In this document: one piece after another, positions 10,225 to 22,816 of the stretch | How positions within the stretch are numbered: the first letter of the stretch is position 1 | How the letters are laid out: each line of letters opens with the position of its first letter | Source: Portulaca oleracea | Taxonomy: Eukaryota; Streptophyta; Magnoliopsida; Caryophyllales; Portulacaceae | Assembly (NCBI GenBank): GCA_029582165.1 | Contig: CM055876.1 | Coordinates: 16,367,001 to 16,431,000, forward strand | Reading direction: 5' to 3' | DNA: 64,000 nucleotides | Notes under the pieces: generated by a model | Database searches by the model: none | What the model was told of the DNA's origin: nothing | Seen by the model: the letters and a program-made list of their open reading frames with translations, nothing else | Made by a program: the position numbers and the translations under genes

Positions 10225-10420
10225 TTTAGATAGCATAGTAGGCTTGAAAAGTTTGTAGGACTATATTCTTAAATGCAAACAGTTAATGGCCTAAGATTCT
10301 TGTAAGACTAGGGGCGGATCTGTTGTTGGGCCAGTGCAGTCAAGTGATTCACTGAATTTTTTTTTTTAAATGATAATGTATGAGTTTTTACTTTTTAGAT
10401 GATGTATGATGTTATTACTT
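10225..10420. other. spacer before the MULE relic
   Basis: Contains TAGGGGCGGATCTG near 10312, resembling the end of the hAT-type element at 44358-44871, and a T-run at 10358-10367. No complete element or gene is visible. Confidence 0.35.
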
Positions 10421-11357
10421 ATTTTGAGGATGAGATCTTCCAAAAAATCCAATGAAACTATCATTGATCGTTTCAGGAAGATGCAAGAATTTAGTTTTGA
10501 AAGAAGAAATAGAAAGATATCAAGTGATTTAAGGTTGCAACCAAGTCTATAGGTGAGGGTGTTAAGAGATTTGATTGAGTTCAAGCATAATTACAAGCCT
10601 ACAATGTCAATGTGCTTCAGCGTACGAGCAAAGGCTTTGGCACTAATCTTAGGAGATTATGAGACTCAATTTAGCATGTTAAGAGCTTATGCAAATGGGC
10701 TTCTTAATAAGAATAGAAAGTCTATTGTCAAGATTGATGTCGAAAGAAATCGAGATGGGGAGTGTGTATCCAAAAGTCTTTACATATGCCTCGGTCCTTT
10801 GAAGAGAGGATTTTTAGAAAGGTGCCGAAGAGTATTGAGTATTGATGCATGTTTCTTAAAAGGTCCATGGAATGGACAAATATTGGCGGCAGTTGGTTGG
10901 GATGCCAATAACCAGATGTATCCCGTAGCATGGGGTGTGGCATAGAAAGAGAACAAGGAGACATGGCTTTGGTTCATGGAATTCTTAGCCAATGACTTGC
11001 ATATGGATGGTGGTGGGCATGGATGGACCATTGTTTTTGACCAACAAAAGGTATATTTTTGTCAATTTTCAAGGGCTTGTTGATGTTATTTCAAATCTTT
11101 TGCCAAAGGTCGATCATCGCTTGTGTGCAAGACATGTGTATGCTAATCTAAGAAAAAATGGAAGGGTTTACAATATAGAGATGTATTTTGGAAAATTGCA
11201 AAATCTTGTAATTAGGTCGACTTCAATAAGCATGTTAAGGAGATGCAAAGATTTAGATGTCGATGCTGGGAAATTCTAGGAAAGAAAAGGCCCGAAGCAC
11301 TTTTGTTGACTTTTCTTCAAACCATATGCCAAATGTGACTCAGTTGATAACAATATG
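10421..11357 (+). pseudogene. MULE (Mutator-like) transposase, N-terminal and catalytic part
   Basis: The frame from 10553 reads a plant MURA-type transposase: SMCFSVRAKALALILGDYE, then SLYICLGPLKRGFLERC, then the start of the MULE catalytic domain SIDACFLKGPWNGQILAAVG and NNQMYPVAWGVA with the first catalytic Asp in IDACFLKG. A TAG at 10943-10945 interrupts it; the same frame continues ENKETWLWFMEFL and GWTIVFDQQ. A second frame resumes GLVDVISNLLPKVDHRLCARHVYANL at about 11067-11150. The gene is then cut at 11357 by the LTR insertion and continues at 35107. The transposase would cut and paste Mutator-like DNA elements in the nucleus; this copy is dead. The true N-terminus is not identified. 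Confidence 0.9.
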
Positions 11358-11698
11358 TGTAAAACCTCAGAAAATTCAATTTTAATTGTCGTTACGTTGT
11401 TAGTGGTACTCTACGTTTCGTTAATTATTTTGTGTTTAAATTGCTAACACTTGAGCTCCTAGGACCGTCGAGGGAATATTAAGGTAATATAGTCTTTTTC
11501 TACGTGCATGGATAATATGCATGGGAATAAGGGTATTTTGGTAATTTATATGTTAATAATTGATGAATATGTGTTCATTTTTATTTAGTTAATTATGTGA
11601 CTATTTTTAGTATTAGCATTATTATTATTTTCATAAAATAAAAATCATATTTTCCTATGCCTATTTTTAGTTGCAGGTTTATAATTATATTTTTCCAA

Positions 11699-11920
11699 GG
11701 GTGCGTTTGGTTGGTCAATAATCCCTGGGAAATAGTTCATTTTCCCGGGTTGACTTATTTTTCCCATGTTTGGATGTGGGTTGACCTTGGAAAAAATTTC
11801 ACGGTGGACCCACCATTTTCTTTATTTTCCTAGGGAAAATTTATTATCGTATTATGATTCTAAAGAGGTTTTTTTTTGCCCAGGAAAAATTTCCTTAGGG
11901 TTCCTACCATACGCCCCCCA
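11699..11920. mobile_element. small MITE-like inverted repeat inside the LTR
   Basis: The left side GGGTGCGTTTGGTTGG and right side CCATACGCCCCCC are imperfect inverted copies, with internal CCCTGGGAAA/TTTCCTTAGGG pairs. About 220 bp, non-coding. TSD not resolved. Confidence 0.5.
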
Positions 11921-11948
11921 AATTATTTTTTGTTAGCTATTTTACAGT

Positions 11949-12390
11949 CTGTTTGGTTATTAGAGGGGGAGGGGAGGGGAGGGTATTAGAGGGAAAGGAA
12001 GGGGAGGAAAAGGGAGGGAAAAGGAGGGGACTTATTTCTATCTTGTTTGGATTATAGGTGGATGAGAATGAAAGGTAAGAGGGGTTAATTATTGTGTTTG
12101 GATTAGAAAAGGGAGGGAAGGAGGGGGAGGGAAGAAAAATGAAGTAGTTATTATATTAATAAAGTTATTATTATTATTTTTTTTAAAACATTATGAGTTT
12201 CCCTCCCCTCCATTAACTCTCATATTTAGGGTTAATGAAAACGAGGTTAATGGAAGGGAATGGGGGTTAATGGTTCCCCTCCCCTCATCTCCTATTATTT
12301 TTGCCAAACAAGATGAAAAAAGGTTAATTAATAGATTTCCCTTCCCTTTCCCTCCCCTCCCCTCTCAAAACCTTAATACAAACAGAGGGT
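11949..12390. repeat. fold-back with purine-rich and pyrimidine-rich arms
   Basis: CTGTTTGGTTATTAGAGGGG at the left and CCCCTCTCAAAACCTTAATA then CAAACAGAGG at the right are imperfect inverse copies. The left arm is a run of GGGAGG-type repeats, the right arm CCCTCC-type repeats. Likely a MITE inside the LTR; no TSD fixed. Confidence 0.5.
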
Positions 12391-15331
12391 TAGGGAGTAT
12401 ATTATGCTTATTAGTAAACTAAATATACTAAACCGTAAACCTAATCCCTCATCTCCTCTCTTTTCTCCCACTACGTATGTAACTGCTACCACTGTTACCT
12501 CTGTCTCGACCATCGCGCCACCACCTGCAAACCGCCATTGTCCCGCCTGAGCACCACCGTCGCACCACCACCATCACCGTAAAACCACCACGCCTCTCTT
12601 TCTCCCTATTCTTTCTCTCTCGTTCGTCCCTCTGTTCGCACTTGTTTCCGCGACACCACCGCCACCTACGCCCTTGCCGACGTCGCCGCTGCATTCCGTG
12701 ACTGCCACACACCACCCCGCCGCCATCGTTGTCACAGCTGCACGTGCCGGACACGAAGAAACGAACCGCCACCGCCGTTGCCACTGTTGTCGACGTTGTT
12801 GCTGCTGCTGCTGTTGACGCCACTGCTGCCACGAACTCCGACCACCACCGCAATTTCTGACGACTCTCCACCGTCCGATGCTGCCGACCTCCGCCAATCC
12901 TGCCACTTGTTCTGCTCACCTCTACGTAAAACTTTACACCCTGTTTTGCTTTCATTCCCCTGTTTTCATTAGTATTATTATTATGTTTATGATTAGGATT
13001 ATTTACGTATAATCTGAGTATTTGTGTTATTCATACATGCATTTCATGTGTGAATCTGATCTTATTAAGTGTTAAATTTTGTAGTTAAATTAGTAATCTT
13101 TGACTATATATAAATATGAGGTATATTGATTATTGAATGTAAATTATGTTAGAGTTTAGTTAGGGTTGATGCATATTAGTACTGTTATGATATATAATGT
13201 GCAAGTAAGATGTGTAGGTACTGTTTATGCATGATTAGGATATAATTATTTAATTAGTTGCTAATATAGGAGATGAATATGGTGTTGTTCTTGCTAGAAT
13301 CGTTTAAGGTTGGTATTAATATTAGATTATGCATGTTGTAGGATTGATTAAGTTGTTAAATCTGATTTCATGAGTTATAAATGAATAATGATGCATGTGA
13401 GTGATTTTAAATAGAGTTGCTTTAATTCTCAAGTTAATTGTCAATGTCAAGTTAAACCTTGAAATTGTTTTTTATTTAGTTTGAGAGTTGAGTCAAAAAA
13501 CCTTAGTTTCTAATTTATTATCATATTATGATTCTAAAGAGGTTTGTTACTAAATCTTCCTTGCTCCTTTTGCAAATGAAATTATATTATGTTTAGTAAA
13601 GTTTTGATCTTTGGTGTAATAATCGTATTATTTTGATTATTATCGTGCGCGGTATTATTATTATAGGTTTTATCGATGTTCTTTATTTCAAAATAATATT
13701 CAAATTTTGGTCACGAGTGAAGGTTTCGTATTCCTGCTATGTGTGATTTATTCCATAAGGTTTCGATGTCAAAAATTCGAGTTTTGTTGTGATCTCTATG
13801 ATAAGTTTTTAAAGAAAACGTTTAATTAGGAAATTTAATGTGTTTATTTGAGAATTGGTGTTAGTTTGGGTATAGATTGACCTTGATCGTGTTAAGAGGG
13901 TGAGGGGGAAGGTATTTTTATACCCTAGTAGATTGTTTAGAGTCCCATGTTGGAGTCATGGGATAGTTTGAACAGAGTTAGGACCGAAAAACCCAAGATA
14001 AAAATAAGTCGGTTTTGGACAGAATTTCTAAGTCACGCTATAGCGCTCACTATAAATTTTGTAGTCAAGATTTAACCTTACCATTCAGTCTGGAGGTTCC
14101 TTATTGTGTTAGCTTTTATTGGAACTTTACGGATCGGGTTTTTGAGGTCTATATTCTGAGTTATGATCCAATTAACCGACCTAGGTCAGAACTGAACAGG
14201 TTCAATAGTTGGCTGTTTTTGATAACCAGAGTGTGTTTTAGGTCTTGGAGTCAACATAAGAGAGACATCATGAGGTTTCGAGAAAGTCCAAACCAGACCC
14301 ATATAATGTCGGAAAGAGAAGTTATGTACTTGCGATACTAGTGATGCAATCTGTCCGGTTTTATATTTTGATAATGTGTTATTAAGTGATAAATATTGAT
14401 TAATTTGTAATATGCTAGTTAATTGAATTATGTGTAATGGTTTAAAATATTAAGTTATGAATGATGGGAACCTTATAATGTTCCGAGGGGTAGGTTAGGC
14501 TAATTTCGTACGACGCGTATTGATTTTAGAAATTATTTTATTTTAGGCATGTTCTAGACCGTTCGTTATAGTGAGTTCAAGTTTATTTGTGAAGTGAAGA
14601 AAATATTGTCAGGTAATGTCTATGTCCTAAATCCCGCTGGGGTGCACTTTAATTGTTTTGATTAATTTTAAGTTGTTTTGCGGTTTGCGTTCGGAAGAGA
14701 TTTTATGGTGAAAATTGGTTGTCTATTTTGGATGTTGATTATGTTCTTTTGAGTTGGTAAAATGTGGATATTCTTTTATGTGTAAGTTGGAAATGGTTTT
14801 GGGAATCGGGAATGGATTGATTGAAACTGAAAAGGTGTGTTATTAAACCTGATTAATAAATCAAATGAGGCGTAAGTGCAGGTTCGGGCAACATCCCCAA
14901 AGACTAGGTTCGCGAAATCCTGTAAGGGAGTTGTCACTTGTCAAGAGATCAGGGATGCCTAATAAGTGCCACTTCCCCAGGGTTAAGTGTTTGCACGTGT
15001 GTGAAATGGATGTCCATCCGTATGAAGGAGATTGTGGTTAATTGACATTGATATTCAGATTGAGATTTTGATGAGATTGAGATATGATTATATGCGAAGT
15101 CGTGGACTTCGAGGGCCAAATAAGCAAGGTCCGCCCGCTTAATAACCCTGTGAAAGATGGTTCTGGTTGGTTAGGAAAGAAAATAGTTTATGAAAAGATT
15201 TGACTCGTTCACTTCTCCCCCTAAAATGAATTGAAATGGATTTTAAATTTGTTTTGATGGTTAGGGTTAGAAATTATTGAGTCCTCCTCATGTTTTAAAT
15301 GTTTTGTTTCAGGTGATGCATTCTATGATGG
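12391..15331 (+). other. transcribed-leader-like and 3' part of the split LTR
   Basis: A GC-rich, CCACCACC-rich block (about 12480-12900) produces spurious frames on both strands; the same kind of block follows the TATA box in the LTRs at 58334 and 63196. The rest is AT-rich and non-coding. The frame at 14015-14341 lies in sequence that aligns with non-coding LTR sequence near 60750-60860, so I do not treat it as a gene. Confidence 0.55.
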
Positions 15332-15712
15332 TGTTAGTATATAAAGGACTAACCTTAGTTGCGGAAATTAGACCGGATTGTTGTTAATTGTACCCGGTTG
15401 ATTCAGGATCGATCTCCGGTGGCTACTAGATCTCCGGTGGCTACTAGAGTCGCCAGAAAATTGCCACACCGCAAACCCCAATCTTGTGATGGTAGACCAT
15501 GTAAGAGAACAAAGAGAATGTATATATTGGAGAATATTGTACAATATTGTGTCTCGTTGTCTCACTCAAAAATCCCCTAATCCACTCCTTTAAGTACTAC
15601 TCAAGCCACTTAATTAGAAGAGTGATTAATACGGATATTATGACTATTGTAACTGCCATAATCAAACCCATTGATTATTGGGGCCGTTACATGTATGAGG
15701 TCAAACCTCATA
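15332..15712 (-). repeat. 3' LTR of the gag-only copia element
   Basis: On the + strand it runs TGTTAGTATATAAAGG to GGTCAAACCTCATA and matches 34445-34808 closely; this copy has an extra 13-bp duplication (TCTCCGGTGGCTACTAGA repeated at about 15413-15444). The outer edge is palindromic (TATGAGGTCAAACCTCATA). A purine tract, on the minus strand GAGTGGGAGTATTGTTT, lies at 15713-15729 and is the expected polypurine tract. Confidence 0.85.
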
Positions 15713-15729
15713 AAACAATACTCCCACTC

Positions 15730-17541
15730 GGCCACATAAGCTTTAAGTACAACACCTATCTCACTAATACATCTCCTACACTTCATATCGGGAATGAGGC
15801 GTGCGGCCAGAAGTAACAAATAGTGTTATATTAAGTCACCATCTAACTAACATAGCACTTCAAAAAAAAAAAAAACGAACAAGCAACGATCCTCTAAATC
15901 ATCCTCACTTCACCAAATGGCATACTATGTCCCTTTATGCCTGACATGTCATATGATTATACTTCCAATATAATCGCCCAGGCTGACATGGTGAAGATGG
16001 ATCGATTCTTCCTTAGACACTCATGACATTTCAACTTCGTAAGATCGCTTTCCTAATGTGTTCCGCTGAGCCGTATAATCTCATAGCTCTTGGAGTTCAC
16101 ACTAAAGTAGCAACATCCAACTAGTTTCCAAATCATAGTTCGTAGGTCAAAGGGTATCGTACAAATTGACAACACAGTCATGGGGTTCACACAGTGACAA
16201 AAGAAGGGATTCATTTGACACTCCCTATAGGTCGACAAAGCGCACATGTATGAAATATGTACCACGGTATAGCTCCCACTAAGGTGAGCATGTCACTCTC
16301 TTATACCATGCGAATTTATAAGTCTAACTCTTACTCAAAGAACTAACTCGAGCCATTAGATTTACATACTAAGTGTAAATCACCCACTCAAATTCGGCTT
16401 TAAGGCTTTAACATGAAAACTACAACATTTCATGCTCGATTCGCCAAGAATCTCATCTTAAACTAATTAAGGTGACTATCATTTATATAATCCTATACTC
16501 AAAGTATGAATACTTATTCATATTACACACATAGTGTACATTGAGTATGAATTCGAATTCATGTTACACACCTAGTGTCAACATGATTCAGTCTCATCCT
16601 ACCCACTACCTAAGTGTTAGGAAAACTATCCATGTGAAAAGATAGTTAAGCCTGGTGACACTTAATGTGCCCACATAATTAGGAAAAAGAAAATAAAATA
16701 TTCTTAATATCCTAAACGAGACAATCTCGTAACCTTTAGATCATATAAACGCACTATATAAATTGAGAACTTATCCCAAAAGTGGGTTACAAGAACGAAA
16801 CACCATAGTCTAGTTTAAACACATACACTTTATGACATCATGATTAACTAAGATATGAATCCCACATAGGCTAATATCATATCTTTAGAATAGCCTAAAC
16901 TTATTCTGACATTCTTTTAATCATTACTCAAATATCTCTCCTTTGTACTGAGTACTACAACATCATAGCATCACGAAGATAGTATGAACATATTCTCTTT
17001 ACAATTCCAGGCTAACAAGACCCACAACAGGAACATTGTTTACCTTCTGTTTAAATTCCACTTAGATATTATCCCAACTCAAAATCGGGTGCATATAAAT
17101 TGAGTAACAGCATGGGCGGTCACAACATTATAATTAGAAGACATCTAAGAATCTCTCGACGTATGCATTCGAGCACACCTAAGAAATTTCCTAGGATGTT
17201 TTTATTTATTTGTACGTGTAGACACACAAAGTTCCACCATATATCCCTCATAACAAAAATAAGAGATAACCACCACTTAATATTTGACCAAGCACCTGTC
17301 ATTAACATGGTTAGAAATATAATCTAAACTCATGTTCGCAAGACACAACAAATAGTCTTGTCAAATGACAAGTACCATGATCAAGAAGATTGTTCAAAGC
17401 TACCATAGATTTCTTAAGAGGACAACTTATATCTTCTCTCATTCTTGATACAAAACAAGAATAATCCACATAAAACATTATTCTAGGAGCCTATCCAATC
17501 TAGCAACTCAACATTATTGAGTCTAACATATGACTCGGGGT
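15730..17541 (-). other. non-coding 3' region of the gag-only copia element
   Basis: No pol domains on either strand; the open frames here are short and unlike any family. The repeated ACATAGTGTACATTGAGTATGAA / ACACCTAGTGTCAACATGA pattern near 16510-16590 suggests local duplications. Ends at the gypsy target duplication ATAAC (17542-17546). Confidence 0.5.
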
Positions 17542-17546
17542 ATAAC

Positions 17547-18405
17547 TGATGTATATTTGGTCCCAAATACACATCATGGGATCCAAATAGGAGCTTACAT
17601 TGAAAAGGAGCTTCAAGCACTCACAAATCTCTCACAAATGGAAGATTTTACCAAGGGTAATCAAGTACTTTGCTCTATAGTTCAAGAACCATAAAGCTAA
17701 TGAGGAAGTCATCCTAGAGCCGATTGTTCTCTACAATTCAAGAGCTTTCATTTGGTTTTTGAATCTTGGAATTTGGAGAAGAAACAAGCAAGTTATTCAA
17801 ATTTTAATCTAGCTTAGTTCATTTTAGTTCTTTATGATGTAATCATTTGATTAGATGATGTAAGCTAGATACCCTTGTATTTCTTTCATCTACACGCCTA
17901 AAGGCATCTCATTTAGTATAAATAGACCCCTTGGGTGCCTTGTAAACACACTTCATATTCAATATATCAAATACAAAGCAAACACATGATGTTGTTTTCT
18001 CTCTAGCTTTTGTGCTAGTTTTCGAATACTCTTGAGGGAGTTTCGTGCATTACTACTTCTAGCCTTGGGTTGGCATCCCTTGGTGGTGAAAGGTAGAATT
18101 GGAGGAGTCTTTGGAGTGGTGTGCCTATATCTCCATTGAAGAATCCAAAGCCATTATCATTCATATCAAACGTGAGTTTCCATTCTTGATTCATTGATCT
18201 TATTTTGTTTCAACTTTGTTTTCAATCACAAGTTCATTCGAATACCATCTTAAACATCCAAGAAACTTACATTCCATTCATTCCATTCGTCCATTCCATT
18301 CGTTTACTCATCCATTCATACATTCTTTCATTCAAACTTAAAGAACCACTTAAAGATCCTAGTCTTTTTGTATAATTTGATCATCCTTGATCCTATTATA
18401 CATCA
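17547..18405 (+). repeat. 5' LTR of the complete gypsy element
   Basis: Runs TGATGTATATTTGG to CTATTATACATCA. TATA box TATAAATA at 17917-17924. CATTCCATTC-type short repeats at about 18270-18330. Ends one short spacer before the primer site. Confidence 0.92.
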
Positions 18406-18409
18406 AAAT

Positions 18410-18421
18410 TGGTATCAGAGC
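18410..18421 (+). promoter_or_regulatory. primer-binding site, initiator tRNA-Met type
   Basis: TGGTATCAGAGC, complementary to the 3' end of initiator tRNA-Met, four bases after the 5' LTR. Confidence 0.92.
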
Positions 18422-18636
18422 CTAGGAGATTGATTCTTGTGGTTCTTGATATCATCTCTTACAAACTTTCCATCACAAATCCATCCCCCACCATCTCCAT
18501 TACACGTTCCCCACAAAAACTCCACAAAGAACCCCCTAAACCCAAACACAATCTAGCCTAAACACATCCCAACTCTCGTCCCTACACCCTAACCTCAAAA
18601 CCGTGAGTTTCTTTTGATCTTTTTGAATCAAGATTG

Positions 18637-19635
18637 ATGGCTAGTGGAAGTACTCCAACGGATCCAACCACGACTTCCCAAGATGATGTAGAATTGATGA
18701 AACAAAAGATTGTGTACCTCACCGACCAATTAAAGAAGTATATGCATCTTCAACATAGAGAGATGCGTGATGATTCTTTTGTCGGGAAACCTCAAGAAGA
18801 CGAGGAGGATGCACAAAGTGAGAGAAGTACACGTCCAAGAAGGGAGGAACGTTTTGATTTCAAAGTGGAGATTCCCGAGTTTGATGGTAATCTTGATCCC
18901 GAAAACTTCTTAGATTGGATGCAAACTATTGAACGTGTCTTTGATCTTAAAGAAGTTAATGATGAAAAGAAAGTGAAGTATGTGGCCCTAAAATTGCGCA
19001 AACATGTGTCCATTTGGTGGACAAACCTATAAAAGAAGAGGCAAGCTAAGGGCAAGGACAAGATTAAGACACGGAGTAAGATGAAGAGCAAGTTGCAAGG
19101 AAAGTTTCTACCACCGAGTTATCTCCAAGATAACTACTACAAATTGCAACGTTTGGTTCAAGGAAGTAGAAGTGTGGAGGAGTACACCAAAGAGTTTGAG
19201 CACCTACTTTGGTGTTGTGATCTCCAAGAGAATGAACAACAAACTTTGGTACGTTACTTGTTTGGTCTTAATGATTGGATTCGTAATATTGTTGAGTTAC
19301 ATTCTTACCAATCTTTGGATGAATTGAGTTCTTTGGCCTTAAAAGTACAAAGGTAAAGAAAAGAAAGAGGAAAAGAGACCATAACAAAGTACCATAACAA
19401 AGTACCAATCATCTTACTAACCATCCCAACCTACACGTCCATACACTCTACAACAAAAACCCACATTCCCCACAAAACAACCCTACAACAAAGCACCACA
19501 AAATCAGCCCCCATCCATCCCAAAGCCCCCTGTCCAAGAACCCAAATCATTAGCCCCAAGGAGATGTTTTCGTTGCTAAGGGTTAGGTCACTATGCCTTG
19601 GAGTGTCCTAACAAGAGAGTAGTGTCCTTGGTTGA
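18637..19635 (+). pseudogene. gag of the complete gypsy element, with stops
   Basis: The ATG at 18637 opens MASGSTPTDPTT, a coiled coil (ELMKQKIVYLTDQLKKYM) and an acidic linker, then the capsid domain from PEFDGNLDPENFLDWMQTIE. A TAA at 19030-19032 breaks the frame; it resumes in the same domain as MKSKLQGKFLPPSYLQDNYY and SVEEYTKEFEHLL up to a TAA at 19354-19356. The zinc knuckle at about 19567-19611 reads CFRC, then a TAA, then GLGHYALEC, so the stop sits inside the metal-binding motif. Gag forms the virus-like particle and binds RNA. The young LTRs suggest that these defects may already have been present in the copy that was inserted. Confidence 0.88.
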
Positions 19636-19833
19636 ATATCAAAGTGCTTTATATGTTGAGTCGGAGTATGATGAAAGTGAAAATGATGAGGAGGTTAATG
19701 GTACTATTGGCGAAAATGAGGAGGAAGCAGTAGAGGAAGCGGATGAAGGAGAAATGTTAGTAGTGAGAAGGGCTCTAAGTGTTGCTAGTGTACCAAATGA
19801 ATAAGAACAAAGGGAGAACATCTTTCATACAAG

Positions 19834-21786
19834 GTGTACGGTTCAAAGCAAAGTTTGTTCTTTAATCATTATGGAGGAAGTTGCACTAATGCCACTTCAA
19901 CAACCATGGTAAATAAACTACAATTGGAGGTTAGTCCACACCCATCCCCTTACACGATTCAATGGCTAAGTCAAGGGAAAGGTATTCGTGTGGTTCACCG
20001 TGTGCTTGTAAGTCTTTCCATTGGTAAAAACTATAAGGATTGTATTTGGTGTGATGTAATTCCAATGGATGCTTGTCAGATATTGCTTGGAAGACCTTGG
20101 TTATTTGATAGACATGTTACTCATGATGGGAGGTCAAACACCTACACGTTTGTTCTCAACAAAAAGAAGATCACATTGGCTCCTTTAGCACCATCATCTA
20201 TCATTCGTCCTCAACAAGAACAACAAGAGAAGGAGGCCAATATTGTGACATTCATGAAGGCTGAGCATCATGAATTCCAAGAGCACAAAGATCTTATTCT
20301 AGCTAACTTGGAAGAGGAGGAAGCGTCCCCAACAAATGAGCATTCACGTCTCCAACCTCTTTTGGAACGTTTCAAACATTTGTTCCCAAAAGAAATGCCA
20401 AAGGGATTGCCTCCAAGAAGAGAAATTGAGCACAAGATTGACCTAGTTCCGGGTTCTATGCTCCCCAACAAACCGGCCTATCGTATGAATCCAAAAGATG
20501 CTCAAGAAGTTCAAAGGCAAGTAGATGATCTGTTATCCAAAGGCTTGGTTCGTGAAAGTATGAGTCCATGTGTCGTCCCCGTTTTACTTGTACCAAAGAA
20601 AGATGGATCTCAAAGAATGTGCATGGATTGCCGAGCTATTAACAAGATTACAATCAAGTATAGGTTTCCAATTCCTAGACTTGAAGATCTACTTGATGAA
20701 TTACATGGGAGTGTTGTGTTCTCCAAAGTTGATTTGAGAAGTGGATATCATCAAATTCGCATTCATGAAGGAGATGAATGGAAAACAGCATTCAAGACAA
20801 AGGAAGGCTTATATGAATGGCTTGTCATGCCATTTGGCCTTACTAATGCACCATCTACTTTTATGCGTCTTATGAATCATGTATTGAAGCCTCTCATTGG
20901 CAAGTGTGTAATAGTTTACTTTGATGATATTCTTGTATATAGCAAAAGTGAAAAAGAGCATGTAAAGCATCTAGAGTTGGTCATGTATATTTTGGAGAAG
21001 GAGCAACTCTACGCCAACATGGAGAAGTGCCACTTTTTCTCATCCAAGATCGTGTTCCTTGGATATGTTCTTTCAAGAGAAGGCATACAAGTTGATAAGG
21101 AGAAGGTGAAAGCTATTCAAGAGTGGCCTACACCAACATCTATTCATGAGGTATGGAGTTTTCATGGTTTAGCATCATTCTATAGAAGATTTATAAGAAA
21201 TTTTAGCTCCATTCTTGCACCTATGACCGAATTGTTGAAAAAGAAAGAGTTTTCATGGAGTAAGAGTGCAAATGAAGCGTTTGAGATGATTAAGGAGAAG
21301 TTGTGTCATGCACCTATTCTTGCATTACCTTGTTTTAATAAAGTTTTTGAAGTTGAAGTTGATGCAAGTGGAGTTGGAATTGGAGCCGTTCTATCACAAG
21401 AGGGTCGTCCAATTGCTTTCTTTAGTGAGAAGTTGAATGAAGCCAAGAGGAAGTATAGCACATATGATAAAGAGTTCTATGCAATTATAAGAGCTCTTGA
21501 ACATTGGCGACATTATCTTCTAAGTGGTGAATTCATTCTACATAGTGATCATGAAGCTCTCAAGTTCATTCAAGGGCAACATAAGCTTAAGCCAAGACAT
21601 GCTAAATGGGTTGAGTACATGCAAGCATTTCATTTCATGATAAAGCACAAGGCGGGACATCTTAACAAAGGAGCGGATGCTTTATCAAGAAGGTACTTAC
21701 TCACTCATATTCTTGATTCAAGAGTCCTTGGTTTTGAACATATTAAGGAGTTATATGAGAATGATGAGGATTTCAAGGAGGTTTAG
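19834..21786 (+). pseudogene. protease, reverse transcriptase and RNase H of the complete gypsy element
   Basis: One 650-residue frame carries most of pol. Its first residues are out of frame: the protease active site shows GGSCTN but the catalytic Asp codon just before it is disrupted by a frameshift near 19873. QILLGRPWLFD marks the protease end. Reverse transcriptase spans about 20450-21120 with VDLRSGYHQIRI and the catalytic YFDDILVYS. RNase H follows with all four acidic sites visible (VDASGVGIG, TYDKEFYAI, LHSDHEAL, GADALSR). The frame ends with a TAG at 21784-21786. Reverse transcriptase and RNase H would copy element RNA to DNA in the particle. Confidence 0.92.
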
Positions 21787-22816
21787 AAAAAGAAGCATCC
21801 CCACCAACTTTATCATATTGAGCATGGATTTCTTTTTAAGGGAAATCAACTATGTATTTCAAAGAGTAGTATTTGAGAATTGTTGATCATGGAGGTCCAT
21901 GGAGGATCATTGGCGGGTTATTTTGGTATTGAGAAAACTTATTTGATGATGAAAGAGCATTATTTTTGGCCTAGCATGATCAAACATGTTGAGCATATGA
22001 TTAAGAGGTGTAATACTTGCAATATCTCAAAAGCTCATGCATTACCACAAGGCTTGTACACTCCTTTGCCTATTCCACATAGTCCATAGGAAGATGTGAG
22101 TTTAAACTTCATTGTGGGTCTACCAAGAACTCAAAGAGGCAAGGATTCAATCATGGTGGTCGTTGATAGGTTTTCAAAGATGGCACACTTTATTCCATGC
22201 CATACCACCTATGATGCTACTAAAGTTGCAAATCTATACTTTGAAGAAGTAGTGAAGTTACATGGTATTCCAAAGACCATGGTGAGTGATCGAGATTCAA
22301 AGTTTCTTAGTCATTTTTGGCTAACATTGTGGAAGAAGCTTGGTACAACATTGAAGTTTAGCACCGCATGTCATCCACAAACGGATGGACAAACCGAAGT
22401 TACAAATCATACTTTGGGAGGTTTACTTCGAGCATTGGTGAGTAAAGACAAGAAAGGGTGGGATACTCTTCTAGGTCATGCTGAATTTGCCTTCAATAGA
22501 AGTCCAAGTAAAGCTACGGGTTTATCACCATTTCAAGTAGTTTATGGAAGGAATCCACTCCAACCTATGGATCTTACACCTATTTCTACTACAACAAAGT
22601 TTAGCTTTGAAGCTAACAAAAGGGTGGAAGAGATTAAGAAGCTACATGAAGAAGTTCGTGAGAAAATCTTGAAGTATACACAAGATGTAGCAAGTAGAGT
22701 GAATAAGACAAGGAAGAAGGTTGTATTTAAACCGGGAGATCTTGTTTGGATTCACTTGAAGAAAGAAAGATTTCCTTCTAAAAGGAAAGGGAAGTTAGCA
22801 TCAAGAGGTGATGGTC

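Noticed and set aside
12449..12972. Long Arg/Gly/Ala-rich frames on both strands
   Set aside because: They lie in a CCACCACC-rich leader block of a solo LTR and occur in several overlapping frames on both strands, as composition artefacts do.
14015..14341. 108-codon frame as a possible gene
   Set aside because: The DNA aligns with non-coding LTR sequence near 60750-60860 where the frame is not kept.
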